From the NCBI RefSeq assembly GCF_024168045.1, contig NZ_CP100126.1, positions 2,327,001 to 2,391,000 on the forward strand: DNA of 64,000 nucleotides, written 5' to 3'. This document shows positions 45,095-54,553 of this stretch, piece by piece (positions within the stretch are counted from its first letter, which is position 1; every line of letters starts with the position of its first letter). The notes under the pieces were generated by a model. It was given only the letters and a program-made list of their open reading frames with translations, was not told the DNA's origin and ran no database searches. Both the position numbers and the translations under genes were made by a program. This DNA is from Dorea longicatena (GTDB lineage: Bacteria; Bacillota; Clostridia; Lachnospirales; Lachnospiraceae).

Positions 45095-45832
45095 CTATGC
45101 GTTACCTTCCGGTGTATATGTCTTCACCTTATATGTACCTTTTTCCACATCTCTGCGGATCTTGTCGTATTCCGACTTCGTTACCGGCACATGTTTTACC
45201 CAGTCACCGGCATGTACCAGGAATGGATCTTCGTTATCAAAGTTACAGATATCCAGCGGTGTGCTTCCGATAATATTCCATCCGCATGGCTGTTCAAATG
45301 GAATAAAATCTGACAGATTCTGCTGTACAACAATGGATCTTGCCGGGATCTTTACTCTCGGTGATTCTCTTCTCTTGAATCCGAACGGCTCATCAAATCT
45401 TGCCATATACGGATGGCCCGGTGCAAATCCCAGCATATATACATAGTATTCATGTTCGGAATGCTTTCTTATGATCTCTTCTACGGTTGTATGCTCCAGC
45501 TCTGCACAATATTCCAGGTCCGGACCTGTCTCGCCGCCATAGTATACCGGCACTTCTTTTACTACTTTCTTCTTATTACTATTGTCGACTGCATGCATAT
45601 TACCAAGTCTTTTCTCCAGTTCTTTCACCAGTTTCCCATACCGGATCACTTCCGGACGGTAGTGAATGATGAGTGCACAGTATGTAGGAACTGTCTCGAT
45701 CATGCCTTCGATCGGATCTTCTTTCAAATTCTCATCCAGCATACGTACTTTTGCATTCGTCTCAAGGCAGATTGTTTTCCCAAACTCTACGGAAACCGCC
45801 CGGTCTCCCGCTGTAAGAAATCTTACCTCCAT
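45095..45832 (-). CDS. pxpB: 5-oxoprolinase subunit B (PxpB, KipI-like)
   Basis: A 245-residue allophanate-hydrolase-subunit-1-like protein (MEVRFLTAGDRAVSVEFG at the start; YMLGFAPGHPYMAR and GWNIIGSTPL as family motifs). I chose the ATG at 45832, since GGAGG is 7 nt upstream; an ATG two codons earlier is too close. It is directly followed by pxpC. pxpA is about 3.2 kb upstream on the same strand, so the usual compact trio is split here. Confidence 0.94.
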   Translation of the reverse strand: MEVRFLTAGDRAVSVEFGKTICLETNAKVRMLDENLKEDPIEGMIETVPTYCALIIHYRPEVIRYGKLVKELEKRLGNMHAVDNSNKKKVVKEVPVYYGGETGPDLEYCAELEHTTVEEIIRKHSEHEYYVYMLGFAPGHPYMARFDEPFGFKRRESPRVKIPARSIVVQQNLSDFIPFEQPCGWNIIGSTPLDICNFDNEDPFLVHAGDWVKHVPVTKSEYDKIRRDVEKGTYKVKTYTPEGNA

Positions 45833-45855
45833 TTTCATACCTCCATTTTGTATGG

Positions 45856-45890
45856 AGAAAGGTCTGTCCCATGTTCTGACAGACCTTTCT
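45856..45890 (-). other. 13-bp hairpin between the RraA-like gene and pxpB
   Basis: AGAAAGGTCTGTC (45856-45868) is complementary to GACAGACCTTTCT (45878-45890). No T-run follows in the minus direction, so it may be an attenuator or a stability element in a shared transcript. Confidence 0.6.
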
Positions 45891-45965
45891 GCATATCATT
45901 TCTTATCGTTCGTCACTTTAGATTCATTATAACATATACTAATATTTCTAATATACAGTTATCTG

Positions 45966-46646
45966 CTAGTCCACAAATTCGAATCCAACTTTTTCCAGGG
46001 AATCCTGTACCCATGGGCGAGGCCATTCACCACGATTTATAATTCCGTCCAGTTGATTTTCTTCCCCTTCATGATAAGCTTTTGCAATTTTAGCAAGCTC
46101 TTCCGCATTCTTTGGATCTATTGCGATCAGTCCATCGGAATCACCAACAAGGATATCTCCCGGATTGATAATAATTCCTCCAAAGGAAACTGGGAAATTC
46201 ATCTCTCCAGGACCGTTCTTATACGGTCCGTTTGGTGTAATCCCCTTTGCATACACAGGAAACTCCATCTGGCTGAGTGTATAGCTGTCACGCACACATC
46301 CGTCAATGATGATACCTGCAAGTCCACGCTTCTTTGCGTAATTGCTCATAATCTCACCACATAGTGCACGGCTCATACTTCCTTTGTTTGCAAGTACAAT
46401 AACGTCTCCAGGCTGTGCCATATCAAGTGCTGCATGGAACAGAAGGTTATCTCCTGCCGGTGCGTTTACTGTGAATGCCGTTCCAAGAAGACGTGCCTTA
46501 GGATTTAACGGGAAAATACTTGCATCTACCGCTGCGATCCTTCCGCAATTATCGTCAATATTAGCAACCGGAATTCCACGGAATGCCTCAACTAACTCCT
46601 TTGCCGGTCTTTCAAAATTCCTTCTGATTCTACATCCTGCTGACAT
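45966..46646 (-). CDS. RraA-like protein (4-hydroxy-4-methyl-2-oxoglutarate aldolase/oxaloacetate decarboxylase family)
   Basis: A 226-residue RraA-fold protein. The motif GIIIDGCVRDSYTL carries the Arg and Asp used by HMG/CHA aldolases for pyruvate enolate chemistry, and GDILVGDSDGLIAI is the matching second motif. The N-terminus begins MSAGCRIRRN. Family members are either class II aldolases/decarboxylases or RNase E inhibitors; the catalytic residues favour an enzyme. It lies just upstream of pxpB and next to a divergent LysR gene. Confidence 0.87.
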   Translation of the reverse strand: MSAGCRIRRNFERPAKELVEAFRGIPVANIDDNCGRIAAVDASIFPLNPKARLLGTAFTVNAPAGDNLLFHAALDMAQPGDVIVLANKGSMSRALCGEIMSNYAKKRGLAGIIIDGCVRDSYTLSQMEFPVYAKGITPNGPYKNGPGEMNFPVSFGGIIINPGDILVGDSDGLIAIDPKNAEELAKIAKAYHEGEENQLDGIINRGEWPRPWVQDSLEKVGFEFVD

Positions 46647-46800
46647 ATAAAAACCTCTTTTCTTTTATTCTGATTTCATCATAGCATACAAGTTACTGAT
46701 TGAAAAACGAATAATTTCTCTGTATAATATAAACAACTTTTATATTCAGAATAACTGCAAACTATGAAATATAAATAACAAATGAACGAGGAGGAATAGC

Positions 46801-47721
46801 ATGAATCTCGCTGAAATCGAAACATTTTTAACGATTGTCAACACCAAAAGTATTACCAAAACCGCAGATCTCTTATTTCTTTCCCAGCCTACGGTAAGCC
46901 ACCGGTTAACTTCTCTGGAAAACGAGCTCGGATTTTCTCTGGTCATCCGCAACAAAGGCCACAAGCAGGTCGAACTCACCCCAAAGGGAATGGATTTTAT
47001 CATCCTCGCCGAACGCTGGATGTCTCTTTGGAAAGAAACACTCGAACTACAGCATAATCAGGAACAGTTGCTGCTGAATATCGGCTGCACCGACAGTCTG
47101 AACATCGCCGTATTTGTCCCTCTGTATGACAAGATCCTTATGAATTATCCACATCTGGATCTGAGCATTCAGTCACATCATTCTTCCGAATTATACGGTA
47201 TGCTCAGTGAACATAATATAGATATCGGCTTTGTATATCACCAGCTTCATTACAAAAACATTATTTCAGAAAAATTATTTGAAGAAAAACTTTATCTGGT
47301 ACAGTCCGAACATCCGACTGTTGAGAAACCGATCGTACATACAGATGAACTGGATCCAACAAAAGAATTGTTCTTAAGTTGGGATGACAATTTTCAAATC
47401 TGGCACGACCGCTGGCTTTCTTCTGTATCCAGACCACATATTTCTGCGGATACGATCACATTGCTCGACCGTCTCTGGAAAAATGCAGATACCTGGATGA
47501 TTGCACCGGAATCTGTCATCCATGAACTTTCCCGGTACCGCAAAGTATATGTGAGTGAGCTGAAGAATCCGGCTCCAAACCGCATCTGCTATAAGATCAA
47601 ACACAAATATCCAAAAACTACCAGCAAACGCGCTGTTGAGCTTTTTGAAGAGATTCTGGAACAGCTTCTTCATCTTGAACGCAAGGAGATCCCGATTGGT
47701 GAAATATGGGGCGGACAGTAA
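46801..47721 (+). CDS. LysR family transcriptional regulator
   Basis: A 306-residue LysR protein with an N-terminal HTH (MNLAEIETFLTIVNTKSITK, then SQPTVSHRLTSLENELG) and an effector domain. GAGGAGG lies 8 nt before the ATG. It is divergent from the RraA/pxpB/pxpC/dehydrogenase genes and convergent with the aminotransferase gene. By LysR convention it probably controls the divergent RraA-pxp operon in response to a pathway metabolite. Confidence 0.92.
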   Translation: MNLAEIETFLTIVNTKSITKTADLLFLSQPTVSHRLTSLENELGFSLVIRNKGHKQVELTPKGMDFIILAERWMSLWKETLELQHNQEQLLLNIGCTDSLNIAVFVPLYDKILMNYPHLDLSIQSHHSSELYGMLSEHNIDIGFVYHQLHYKNIISEKLFEEKLYLVQSEHPTVEKPIVHTDELDPTKELFLSWDDNFQIWHDRWLSSVSRPHISADTITLLDRLWKNADTWMIAPESVIHELSRYRKVYVSELKNPAPNRICYKIKHKYPKTTSKRAVELFEEILEQLLHLERKEIPIGEIWGGQ

Positions 47722-47751
47722 CGGTATCCATATTTTCCTGTTTCATCGAAA

Positions 47752-47780
47752 AAGCAGTATCTGACGAACAGATACTGCTT
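47752..47780. terminator. Terminator between LysR and aminotransferase genes
   Basis: AAGCAGTATCTG pairs with CAGATACTGCTT around a 5-nt loop. It serves two convergent genes. Confidence 0.75.
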
Positions 47781-47839
47781 CTTCCTTTTGGATACGTTAT
47801 ACAATATTAATTGGTAGTGTCAAATTAATTTTTCTATTT

Positions 47840-49021
47840 TTATCTGGCTTTCAGTTCTGCAACTGCTTCTCTGATTCTCTTAGCTGCTTCCTGAAGGTCT
47901 TCATAACTGCATGCATAAGAAATTCTCAGATATCCTTCCCCTTCAGATCCAAATGCCGATCCCGGAACCAGTGCTACTTTGGCATGTTCAAGTAGATATT
48001 CTGCAACTTCCATTGATGTCATTCTCAGACTCTTTACATTTACAAAAATGTAAAATGCTCCCTGTGGGTTATTGCAGCTGATACCATCAATATCATTCAA
48101 TGCTTTTACCATGAAGTCTTTTCTTCTCTGATACTCCTGCCTCATTGCTTCTACATCATCTGCACATTCATTCAGTGCGACAATTGCTGCATCCTGTACA
48201 AATGAAGAAGCACATGTGATCGTATACTGATGTACTCTGACACATGCAGAGATAATACCTTCCGGAGCACACATATATCCCAGGCGCCATCCGGTCATAG
48301 AATATGCTTTTGAAAATCCTCCAAGTGTGATTGTTCTCTCTTTCATCCCCGGGATGGAAGCAATGCTGACATGCTCTGCACCATCGTACACCAGCTGACT
48401 GTAAATCTCATCCGATACGACCAGAAGATCATTACGGATTGCGATCTCACTTAATTTTTCCAGTGTCTTTCTTGAGAAGATCCCGCCGGTCGGGTTACTT
48501 GGATTAACCACTACGATCATCTTGGTTTTCTCAGTAATTTTAGATTCCAGTTCTTCAAAATCTATCTGATAATCATTTTCTTCTTTCAGGCTGTAAGTAA
48601 CCGGAGTTGCTCCCAGTGAGGACGGTACATGAATGTAGTTCAGCCATACCGGATTCGGAACCAGCACTTCATCGCCTTCTTCCAGAAATGCTGCCATAGA
48701 CGCATATGTTGCCTCGCCGACACCGACTGTTACAAGAACTTCCGATGCTTCATAATTCACATTGTGATGTTCATTTTCCCATTTTGCGATTTCTTTCCGG
48801 AGTGCAGGAGTTCCATAATTGGATGTATAAAATACATGTCCCGCATTCAGGCTCTCATACGCTGCATCCTTGATCTTTTTCGGTGTATCAAAGTCCGGAC
48901 GTCCAATCTCCAGATGAATGACTTTCTCTCCTGCCTGCTGCATCTTTGTTGCCTTTTCCATAACTGCCCTGATTCCGGAGAATGGAAGGCATTCCATTCT
49001 TTTTGCTGTTTTGTATTCCAT
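47840..49021 (-). CDS. Pyridoxal phosphate-dependent aminotransferase (class I/II, aspartate aminotransferase-like)
   Basis: A 393-residue fold-type I aminotransferase. Present are NPSNPTGGIFSR (Asn contact), VSDEIYSQLVYDG (Asp/Tyr contacts), the PLP Lys in TLGGFSKAYSMTGWRLGY (about residue 232) and the substrate Arg in YLRISYACS. It is the group Ib type used for many amino acids. AGGAGG precedes the ATG. It follows pxpA with a 50-bp gap, so glutamate from oxoproline could be its amino donor. Confidence 0.93.
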   Translation of the reverse strand: MEYKTAKRMECLPFSGIRAVMEKATKMQQAGEKVIHLEIGRPDFDTPKKIKDAAYESLNAGHVFYTSNYGTPALRKEIAKWENEHHNVNYEASEVLVTVGVGEATYASMAAFLEEGDEVLVPNPVWLNYIHVPSSLGATPVTYSLKEENDYQIDFEELESKITEKTKMIVVVNPSNPTGGIFSRKTLEKLSEIAIRNDLLVVSDEIYSQLVYDGAEHVSIASIPGMKERTITLGGFSKAYSMTGWRLGYMCAPEGIISACVRVHQYTITCASSFVQDAAIVALNECADDVEAMRQEYQRRKDFMVKALNDIDGISCNNPQGAFYIFVNVKSLRMTSMEVAEYLLEHAKVALVPGSAFGSEGEGYLRISYACSYEDLQEAAKRIREAVAELKAR

Positions 49022-49071
49022 GTCTGTTCCTCCTGCTGAAAATGATTATCTGTTTGTCCCTATACTATATT

Positions 49072-49827
49072 TTATAAGTGTCTGATCTCGATGCCTTCTT
49101 CCGTGAATTTCTCACGGATCTTCTGAACGAATGCCAGCGCTTTCGGTCCGTCACCGTGAACACAAAGGGTATCTCCTTTGATATCCAGTTCTTTTCCAGT
49201 GATAGAAGTAACCTTTCCTTCTTTAATCATCTTCACACATCTCTGGATTGCAATGTCTTCATCTGTGATCATAGACCCTTCCATCTTTCTCGGAACGAGT
49301 GAAAGGTCATCCATATATGCTCTGTCTGCAAAGATCTCTGAAGCTGTACGAAGTCCCTTGCTTTCGGCAATATCTCCGAGAACTGCTCCCGCACAGTAGT
49401 AAACAATCAGGTCTTTGTCGTATTCACAGATTGCTTCTACGATTGCGCTTGCGATATCTTCATCATACTGGCATGCATTTCCCATTGCCCCGTGAGGTGC
49501 CACATGCTGTAATTTCATTCCATAACTCTTCGTAAATGCTGCAAGCGCTCCGATCTGATATCTTACATAATTTTTAATCTCATCATGAGACAAAACCATC
49601 TTTCTGCGTCCGAATCCCATCATATCCGGATATCCCGGATGTGCACCTACCATAACACCTCTCTCTTTAGCCATGCGGACAACCTTGTCCATAACCATCG
49701 GATCTCCTGCATGCCATCCACAGGCAACATTGGCAGTGGTCACATATTTGATGATTTCTTCGTCTCCTCCGATCTTATATGCTCCAAAGCTTTCTCCCAT
49801 ATCACTGTTCAAATCAATACTATACAT
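49072..49827 (-). CDS. pxpA: 5-oxoprolinase subunit A (PxpA, LamB/YcsF family)
   Basis: A 251-residue LamB/YcsF-family protein. The start YSIDLNSDMGESFGAYKIGGDEEI and the motif NVACGWHAGDPMVMD are diagnostic. With PxpB and PxpC it forms ATP-dependent 5-oxoprolinase. AAAGGAG precedes the ATG. It lies upstream of the aminotransferase on the same strand and is divergent from the CdaR-type regulator. Confidence 0.95.
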   Translation of the reverse strand: MYSIDLNSDMGESFGAYKIGGDEEIIKYVTTANVACGWHAGDPMVMDKVVRMAKERGVMVGAHPGYPDMMGFGRRKMVLSHDEIKNYVRYQIGALAAFTKSYGMKLQHVAPHGAMGNACQYDEDIASAIVEAICEYDKDLIVYYCAGAVLGDIAESKGLRTASEIFADRAYMDDLSLVPRKMEGSMITDEDIAIQRCVKMIKEGKVTSITGKELDIKGDTLCVHGDGPKALAFVQKIREKFTEEGIEIRHL

Positions 49828-50057
49828 GAGTCTTTCTCCTTTCGGTTATTTCCGTTTCTTTTTTCCTTGTTGCTTCAAGTATAACACCGCAAGAATAAAT
49901 AATAAAATAAATAATTTCACTTTAATATATTAACTTTTTTTATTATCAAATATATTTTTTCATGTTTTAATATGAACGGATTCTCTGCTATAATCTCAGA
50001 TATGAACTTTTTTGAATATGATCTTTTAGGCGAATCATACAAGCAGGAGGGATACCA

Positions 50058-51182
50058 ATGATCACACAGATTGGAAAACAGCTCGCTACACAGATTGTAG
50101 ATACCGTCCATGACGTTTGTGGACACGATATTAATTTCATCAATAAGAATGGTATTATCTACGCCAGTACCAATACTTCCCGCATCGGCTCTTTTCATGA
50201 AATCGGTAAAAAAGCTGCCGATACGAAAACTGTCATTGAAGTACAGGATAATGACCACTACGAAGGAACCAGCAGCGGAGTTAATATTCCTGTTACACAC
50301 AACGGATATCTCATTGCTGTTATCGGAATAAGCGGTTCACCGGATGAGGTCCGCAAATTTGCTTATCTGGCAGAAAAAATCACCCGGCTTCTTATCCGCG
50401 AACAGGAATTGAATGCCGCTTCCCGCACTTTATCAGAAAAGCGCACTTATCTGGTTTCTTATCTGCTGTCCGGAACCGGAACTTCCAACGGAACCTGCGA
50501 ATTTGAGTCTTTCCCGGATAAAATAGCAGATTTGAACTATATCCATGATCTTCTTGATGAATTTGAGATCAATATCGAGAAGAAAAAACGTGTACTGATC
50601 ATCCGCATGTTATCAGACCATTCTACGATCACGATCTCGTCTGCGGAAGAAAAAATTTTACGGATGTTCACAGAACATTCCATACACTTATATAAGTTTC
50701 AGTATCCACATGAATATGCTGCAATCATCGACAGCTCCTTCCCTCTGAAAGAATTGGAATCATTCTGTCTGTCCCTGTCTGATTCCATCCAGATGGGTAT
50801 CGGACGCCCAGCGGAACTTTTTAAGCTTTCCACCTCCTACGATACTGCCCGGATCGCATTAAATTCACTTACGGATTCTGCTGATCATTATGCACTCTTC
50901 GATGATCTGACACTTGAAATCCTCCTTGGATCCTTAAACGAAGTCACCACGGCTGAATTTATTGCAAAGACGCTTTCCTGCCTGGATGAAGCAGACTGTT
51001 CTCTTTTACGCAGTTATTTTGACCATGAGCAATCGCTTTCCAGAACAAGTGAATATCTCTATCTTCATAAGAATACCTTGCAATACAAGTTAGACCGTAT
51101 TCATAAGATCTGCGGTCTGAACCCGCGTAGTTTCAGAGACGGAGTTATTCTTTATCTTGCTCTTCGTCTGAAAGAAATGTAG
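50058..51182 (+). CDS. CdaR-type sugar diacid/glycerate regulator
   Basis: A 374-residue regulator. The N-terminal putative sugar-diacid recognition domain spans about residues 1-130 (IGKQLATQIVDTVHDVCGHDINFINKNG, RIGSFHEIGKKA). A middle domain and a C-terminal PucR-type HTH follow (LLRSYFDHEQSLSRTSEYLYLHKNTLQYKLDRI, about residues 315-350). In E. coli, CdaR responds to glycerate-type compounds and activates garK. Here glycerate kinase follows directly, which supports the same logic. GGAGG lies 9 nt before the ATG. Confidence 0.92.
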   Translation: MITQIGKQLATQIVDTVHDVCGHDINFINKNGIIYASTNTSRIGSFHEIGKKAADTKTVIEVQDNDHYEGTSSGVNIPVTHNGYLIAVIGISGSPDEVRKFAYLAEKITRLLIREQELNAASRTLSEKRTYLVSYLLSGTGTSNGTCEFESFPDKIADLNYIHDLLDEFEINIEKKKRVLIIRMLSDHSTITISSAEEKILRMFTEHSIHLYKFQYPHEYAAIIDSSFPLKELESFCLSLSDSIQMGIGRPAELFKLSTSYDTARIALNSLTDSADHYALFDDLTLEILLGSLNEVTTAEFIAKTLSCLDEADCSLLRSYFDHEQSLSRTSEYLYLHKNTLQYKLDRIHKICGLNPRSFRDGVILYLALRLKEM

Positions 51183-51203
51183 ATAAAACTGCAGCTTTTT
51201 ACA

Positions 51204-51240
51204 CAATATATGTCACTTGAAACATATATTGCGTTTATTT
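51204..51240 (+). terminator. Probable terminator after the CdaR gene
   Basis: CAATATATGT pairs with ACATATATTG around an 8-nt loop, followed by a T-rich stretch. Confidence 0.6.
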
Positions 51241-51367
51241 TTCCCCTTTTTCATTCTTCGTACTATATATTTTTCTTTTTCTCCTATGTTATACTGCATA
51301 TTAAGAAATCAATTCTGAATTTTTATTTCTATGTACCTAAAAAATGTATTTCAGGAGGTTTATTCAC

Positions 51368-52495
51368 ATGAAAGTTGTAATAGCAATCGATTCATTAAAA
51401 GGAAGCCTAAGTTCCATGGAAGCCGGAATGGCAATCAAAGACGGAATCCTTGCAGCAAAACCAGACGCGGAAGTTATCGTAAAACCGCTCGCAGATGGAG
51501 GAGAAGGAACAACCGACGCACTGATCGAAGGAATGAACGGGGAACGCATTGACCTTACCGTTACAGGTCCGATGCACACACCGGTAGATGCTTATTACGG
51601 ATATCTGAAAGATACCAACACTGCTGTTATGGAGATGGCATCCGCAGCAGGTATTACTCTGGTTCCTGATTCAGAAAAGAACCCGCTTCTTGCAACCAGT
51701 TACGGTGTTGGTGAAATGATAAACGATGCTATCCAAAGAGGCTGTCGTAACTTTATCATCGGTATCGGCGGAAGTGTCACCAACGACGGAGGTATCGGAA
51801 TGTTAAAAGCTCTCGGCGTACGTTTTCTGGATGAAAATGGCGAAGATGCCGGAGAAGGCGGACAGGCCCTGGCTAAAGTTGCCCGTATCGATGTATCCGG
51901 TATGAATCCGCTTTTAAAAGAATGCCACATTCAGGTCGCATGCGATGTGAATAATCCACTCTGTGGTGAAAATGGTTCCACATATGTTTATGGACCGCAA
52001 AAAGGTGTGACCGAAGATATGAAAAAAACGTTGGATGAAGCGATGGCACATTTTGCCAGAGTTACTTCTGAAACTCTTGAAAATGATTATATGAATACAC
52101 CAGGTGCCGGTGCTGCCGGTGGACTTGGCTATGCATTCCTTGCATATACCGGCGCTGCACTGACACCTGGTATTGAACTGATCTTAGATGCTGTCGGACT
52201 GGAAGAAGAGCTTTCCGGCGCAGATGTGGTCGTTACCGGTGAAGGCCGCCTTGATTTTCAGACCGCAATGGGAAAAGCTCCTGTCGGAGTTGCCAGACTT
52301 GCAAAAAAATATAATGCAAAGGTTATCGCATTTGCAGGAAGCGTCACAAAAGAAGCGACTGCCTGCAACAAAGAAGGGATCGATGCATTTTTCCCTATCT
52401 TACGCGGTGTCTGCACACTTGCAGAAGCTATGGATCCTGTCGCTGCGCGCAATAATATGACCGCAACTGTAGAACAGGTTTTCCGTTTACTTTAA
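51368..52495 (+). CDS. Glycerate kinase (GlxK/GarK type)
   Basis: A 375-residue glycerate 2-kinase. Motifs are DSLKGSLSSMEAG (residues 8-20), KPLADGGEGTTDAL, GIGGSVTNDGGIGML, PGAGAAGGLGYAF and VTGEGRLDFQT. It phosphorylates D-glycerate with ATP, feeding phosphoglycerate into glycolysis. The ATG at 51368 is 9 nt after AGGAGG. It follows the CdaR-type regulator and its stop overlaps the convergent serine hydrolase gene by 4 bp. Confidence 0.95.
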   Translation: MKVVIAIDSLKGSLSSMEAGMAIKDGILAAKPDAEVIVKPLADGGEGTTDALIEGMNGERIDLTVTGPMHTPVDAYYGYLKDTNTAVMEMASAAGITLVPDSEKNPLLATSYGVGEMINDAIQRGCRNFIIGIGGSVTNDGGIGMLKALGVRFLDENGEDAGEGGQALAKVARIDVSGMNPLLKECHIQVACDVNNPLCGENGSTYVYGPQKGVTEDMKKTLDEAMAHFARVTSETLENDYMNTPGAGAAGGLGYAFLAYTGAALTPGIELILDAVGLEEELSGADVVVTGEGRLDFQTAMGKAPVGVARLAKKYNAKVIAFAGSVTKEATACNKEGIDAFFPILRGVCTLAEAMDPVAARNNMTATVEQVFRLL

Positions 52496-54351
52496 TGTGT
52501 ATCAGTAATGATTAATTTCCCCTTAATTACCGGCTCTATCGTCTGTTCCATCAGGCGATGGAGCAGATCAATACCTCCGTTCTCCCTGATACGGGAATAG
52601 ATCGGATGCTTAGTAACTTCTGTCGTGATGGATTCCATTCCTTCCATGATCAAAGCCTTACCGGGCGATTCGTACCATTTTATTTCTATATGTTCCGGCG
52701 GTATTAAGTCCCGGTTATTCCCTGTATTCCTGACAAATGTCACGTATAACTTCCGTCTCATCGCTTCTTCCAGATACGCAATTTCCACTTTCAAAACCGG
52801 GTTATCATCTACATCTGAAGAAAGTTCTCCCTTCACTGCAACCAGATATGTCTCTCCATGAACAGTCAGTTTATTTTCGATATATTTTGACCATCCCATT
52901 TCAAGTTCTATTAATTCTTCACCTTCCTGAAAGCATAGTATCATCCCTTTGCGGAAACCGATTTTCGATATCCCATCTGTCATATTATTGTGCATCACCT
53001 GCATAACCAGCGGAAACAGACCGACACTTGACTGGTCCAATTCATAGTGTACACCATCCAGCAGATCCTCCAGTAAATGGATCTGTTGTTTCCGTGCTTT
53101 TTGTGTTTCTATATACTTCCCGCGTGCCCTATATTTTTCTGAGTTCTTCTTCCATCCACCTTTACAGACCGTGAGTGGATGATTATAGCATTGCTGCTTC
53201 TTTAAACAGATTTCGGTCAGTTCCTGCAGCTTTGCATACGCAATTGGATTCTCCGGAAGTGTCTCTTTTGGCATCCAATCTACCGGGAAATATTTTCTTA
53301 TAATATTCAGCATCACATTGTCCTGGAATAGTTCTTCATTTCCCGCATTCGTTACGATCACCATATCAACGTCCGGATAGATCAGCACATTCTGCCCAAG
53401 CATTCCGTTATATTCAAAACTTCCCGGACGTTCTTCCATCCAGAGCTGATATCCGTATCCGTAAGTACCTTCTATACTATCTATTTTTTTCGTAACAGAC
53501 GCCTCTGCCCAGCTTTCCGGAATGATCTGTTTTCCATTCCATTTCCCCTTATTCAGATATAGCTGTCCAAGCTTCGCCATATCCTCTGTATGCATGAAAA
53601 GTCCCCAGCCGCCTTTCGTAATTCCTCTCGGACATTTCTCCCACAGATAATCTGTAATCCCCAATGGCTCGAACAGTCTCGGCTTCAGATATTCATCCAT
53701 CGGCATTCCGGTCCGTTCGGTTATGATTGCGGAAAGCACATAGGAATTCAGACTGTTGTACTGGAATTTTGTGCCTGGTTTTTCTGATACCGGTGCATTC
53801 AGATAACTTTCCAGCCAGTCATTTCCGGATACGATTCCTGATTCATTAAATGTTACGCCGCTTGTCATCGTCATCAGGTTCTCTACCGTGACCTCCGGCC
53901 GGAATATTTTCGCCCAGGTACTTCCTTTATCGTGAAAAATTTTATAAATGTTTTCTGAAAGATCCAGTTTTCCCTCATCTATCAGAAGTCCTGCTGCCAT
54001 TCCGGTGATGCTCTTACACATGGAATGTGTGATATGCCAGATACCTTTTCTGTAAGGTGCAAAATCCGTCTCACAGATGACATTTCCATGACGCAATACC
54101 ATAAAGTGGTGCATATCGGTGTCTGGTGAGTATGCCAGTTCCTCCACCAGATTTCTCAAATGCTCCGAATGAATCCCCTGGCTTTCCGGAGTGTTTCTTG
54201 GGAAGGTCTGCCCCGGATTCTCATACACAATACTCTGTGGTTCCGGGCACCGTATTTTCTGAGGTACAAAATCCACTTTACTGATTCCACCGGTCTTACC
54301 CAGGATCATATTCGTTACCATCTCTATTACCGCAAGCTGCTCTTTTGCCAT
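52492..54351 (-). CDS. Beta-lactamase-fold serine hydrolase with a long C-terminal extension
   Basis: A 619-residue class C beta-lactamase/esterase-type protein. The SxxK motif is HSMCKSITGM (about residue 133), the YxN motif is QYNSLNSYVL, and a typical GWGLFMHTEDMAKLGQLYLNKG block follows. The core ends near residue 370; the last 250 residues resemble no domain I can name. There is no signal peptide or lipobox, so it is probably cytoplasmic and more likely an esterase or peptidase than a resistance enzyme. GAGGTG precedes the ATG. Confidence 0.88.
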   Translation of the reverse strand: MAKEQLAVIEMVTNMILGKTGGISKVDFVPQKIRCPEPQSIVYENPGQTFPRNTPESQGIHSEHLRNLVEELAYSPDTDMHHFMVLRHGNVICETDFAPYRKGIWHITHSMCKSITGMAAGLLIDEGKLDLSENIYKIFHDKGSTWAKIFRPEVTVENLMTMTSGVTFNESGIVSGNDWLESYLNAPVSEKPGTKFQYNSLNSYVLSAIITERTGMPMDEYLKPRLFEPLGITDYLWEKCPRGITKGGWGLFMHTEDMAKLGQLYLNKGKWNGKQIIPESWAEASVTKKIDSIEGTYGYGYQLWMEERPGSFEYNGMLGQNVLIYPDVDMVIVTNAGNEELFQDNVMLNIIRKYFPVDWMPKETLPENPIAYAKLQELTEICLKKQQCYNHPLTVCKGGWKKNSEKYRARGKYIETQKARKQQIHLLEDLLDGVHYELDQSSVGLFPLVMQVMHNNMTDGISKIGFRKGMILCFQEGEELIELEMGWSKYIENKLTVHGETYLVAVKGELSSDVDDNPVLKVEIAYLEEAMRRKLYVTFVRNTGNNRDLIPPEHIEIKWYESPGKALIMEGMESITTEVTKHPIYSRIRENGGIDLLHRLMEQTIEPVIKGKLIITDTH

Positions 54352-54440
54352 AAGATCACCTCATTTTACCATTCTTACTTTTGTTCATCTCTATACAAAT
54401 CAGAACAGATCATAGTTTCTATATATGATGTAGTATAACA

Positions 54441-54480
54441 GAAAAACCCGGACATCTATACTTCGATATCCGGGTTTTTC
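54441..54480 (-). terminator. Terminator of the L25 gene
   Basis: On the minus strand AAAACCCGGA pairs with TCCGGGTTTT, followed by T. It lies about 75 bp beyond the L25 stop. Confidence 0.8.
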
Positions 54481-54553
54481 CATATTTTTATATACTTTAT
54501 CTTTTGTTTAGATTATTCCCTTCTGTAATACAATTTTCTGTATTACACAAGAA

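Noticed and set aside
52492..54351. Beta-lactam resistance enzyme
   Set aside because: There is no signal peptide or lipobox and the family includes many esterases and peptidases.
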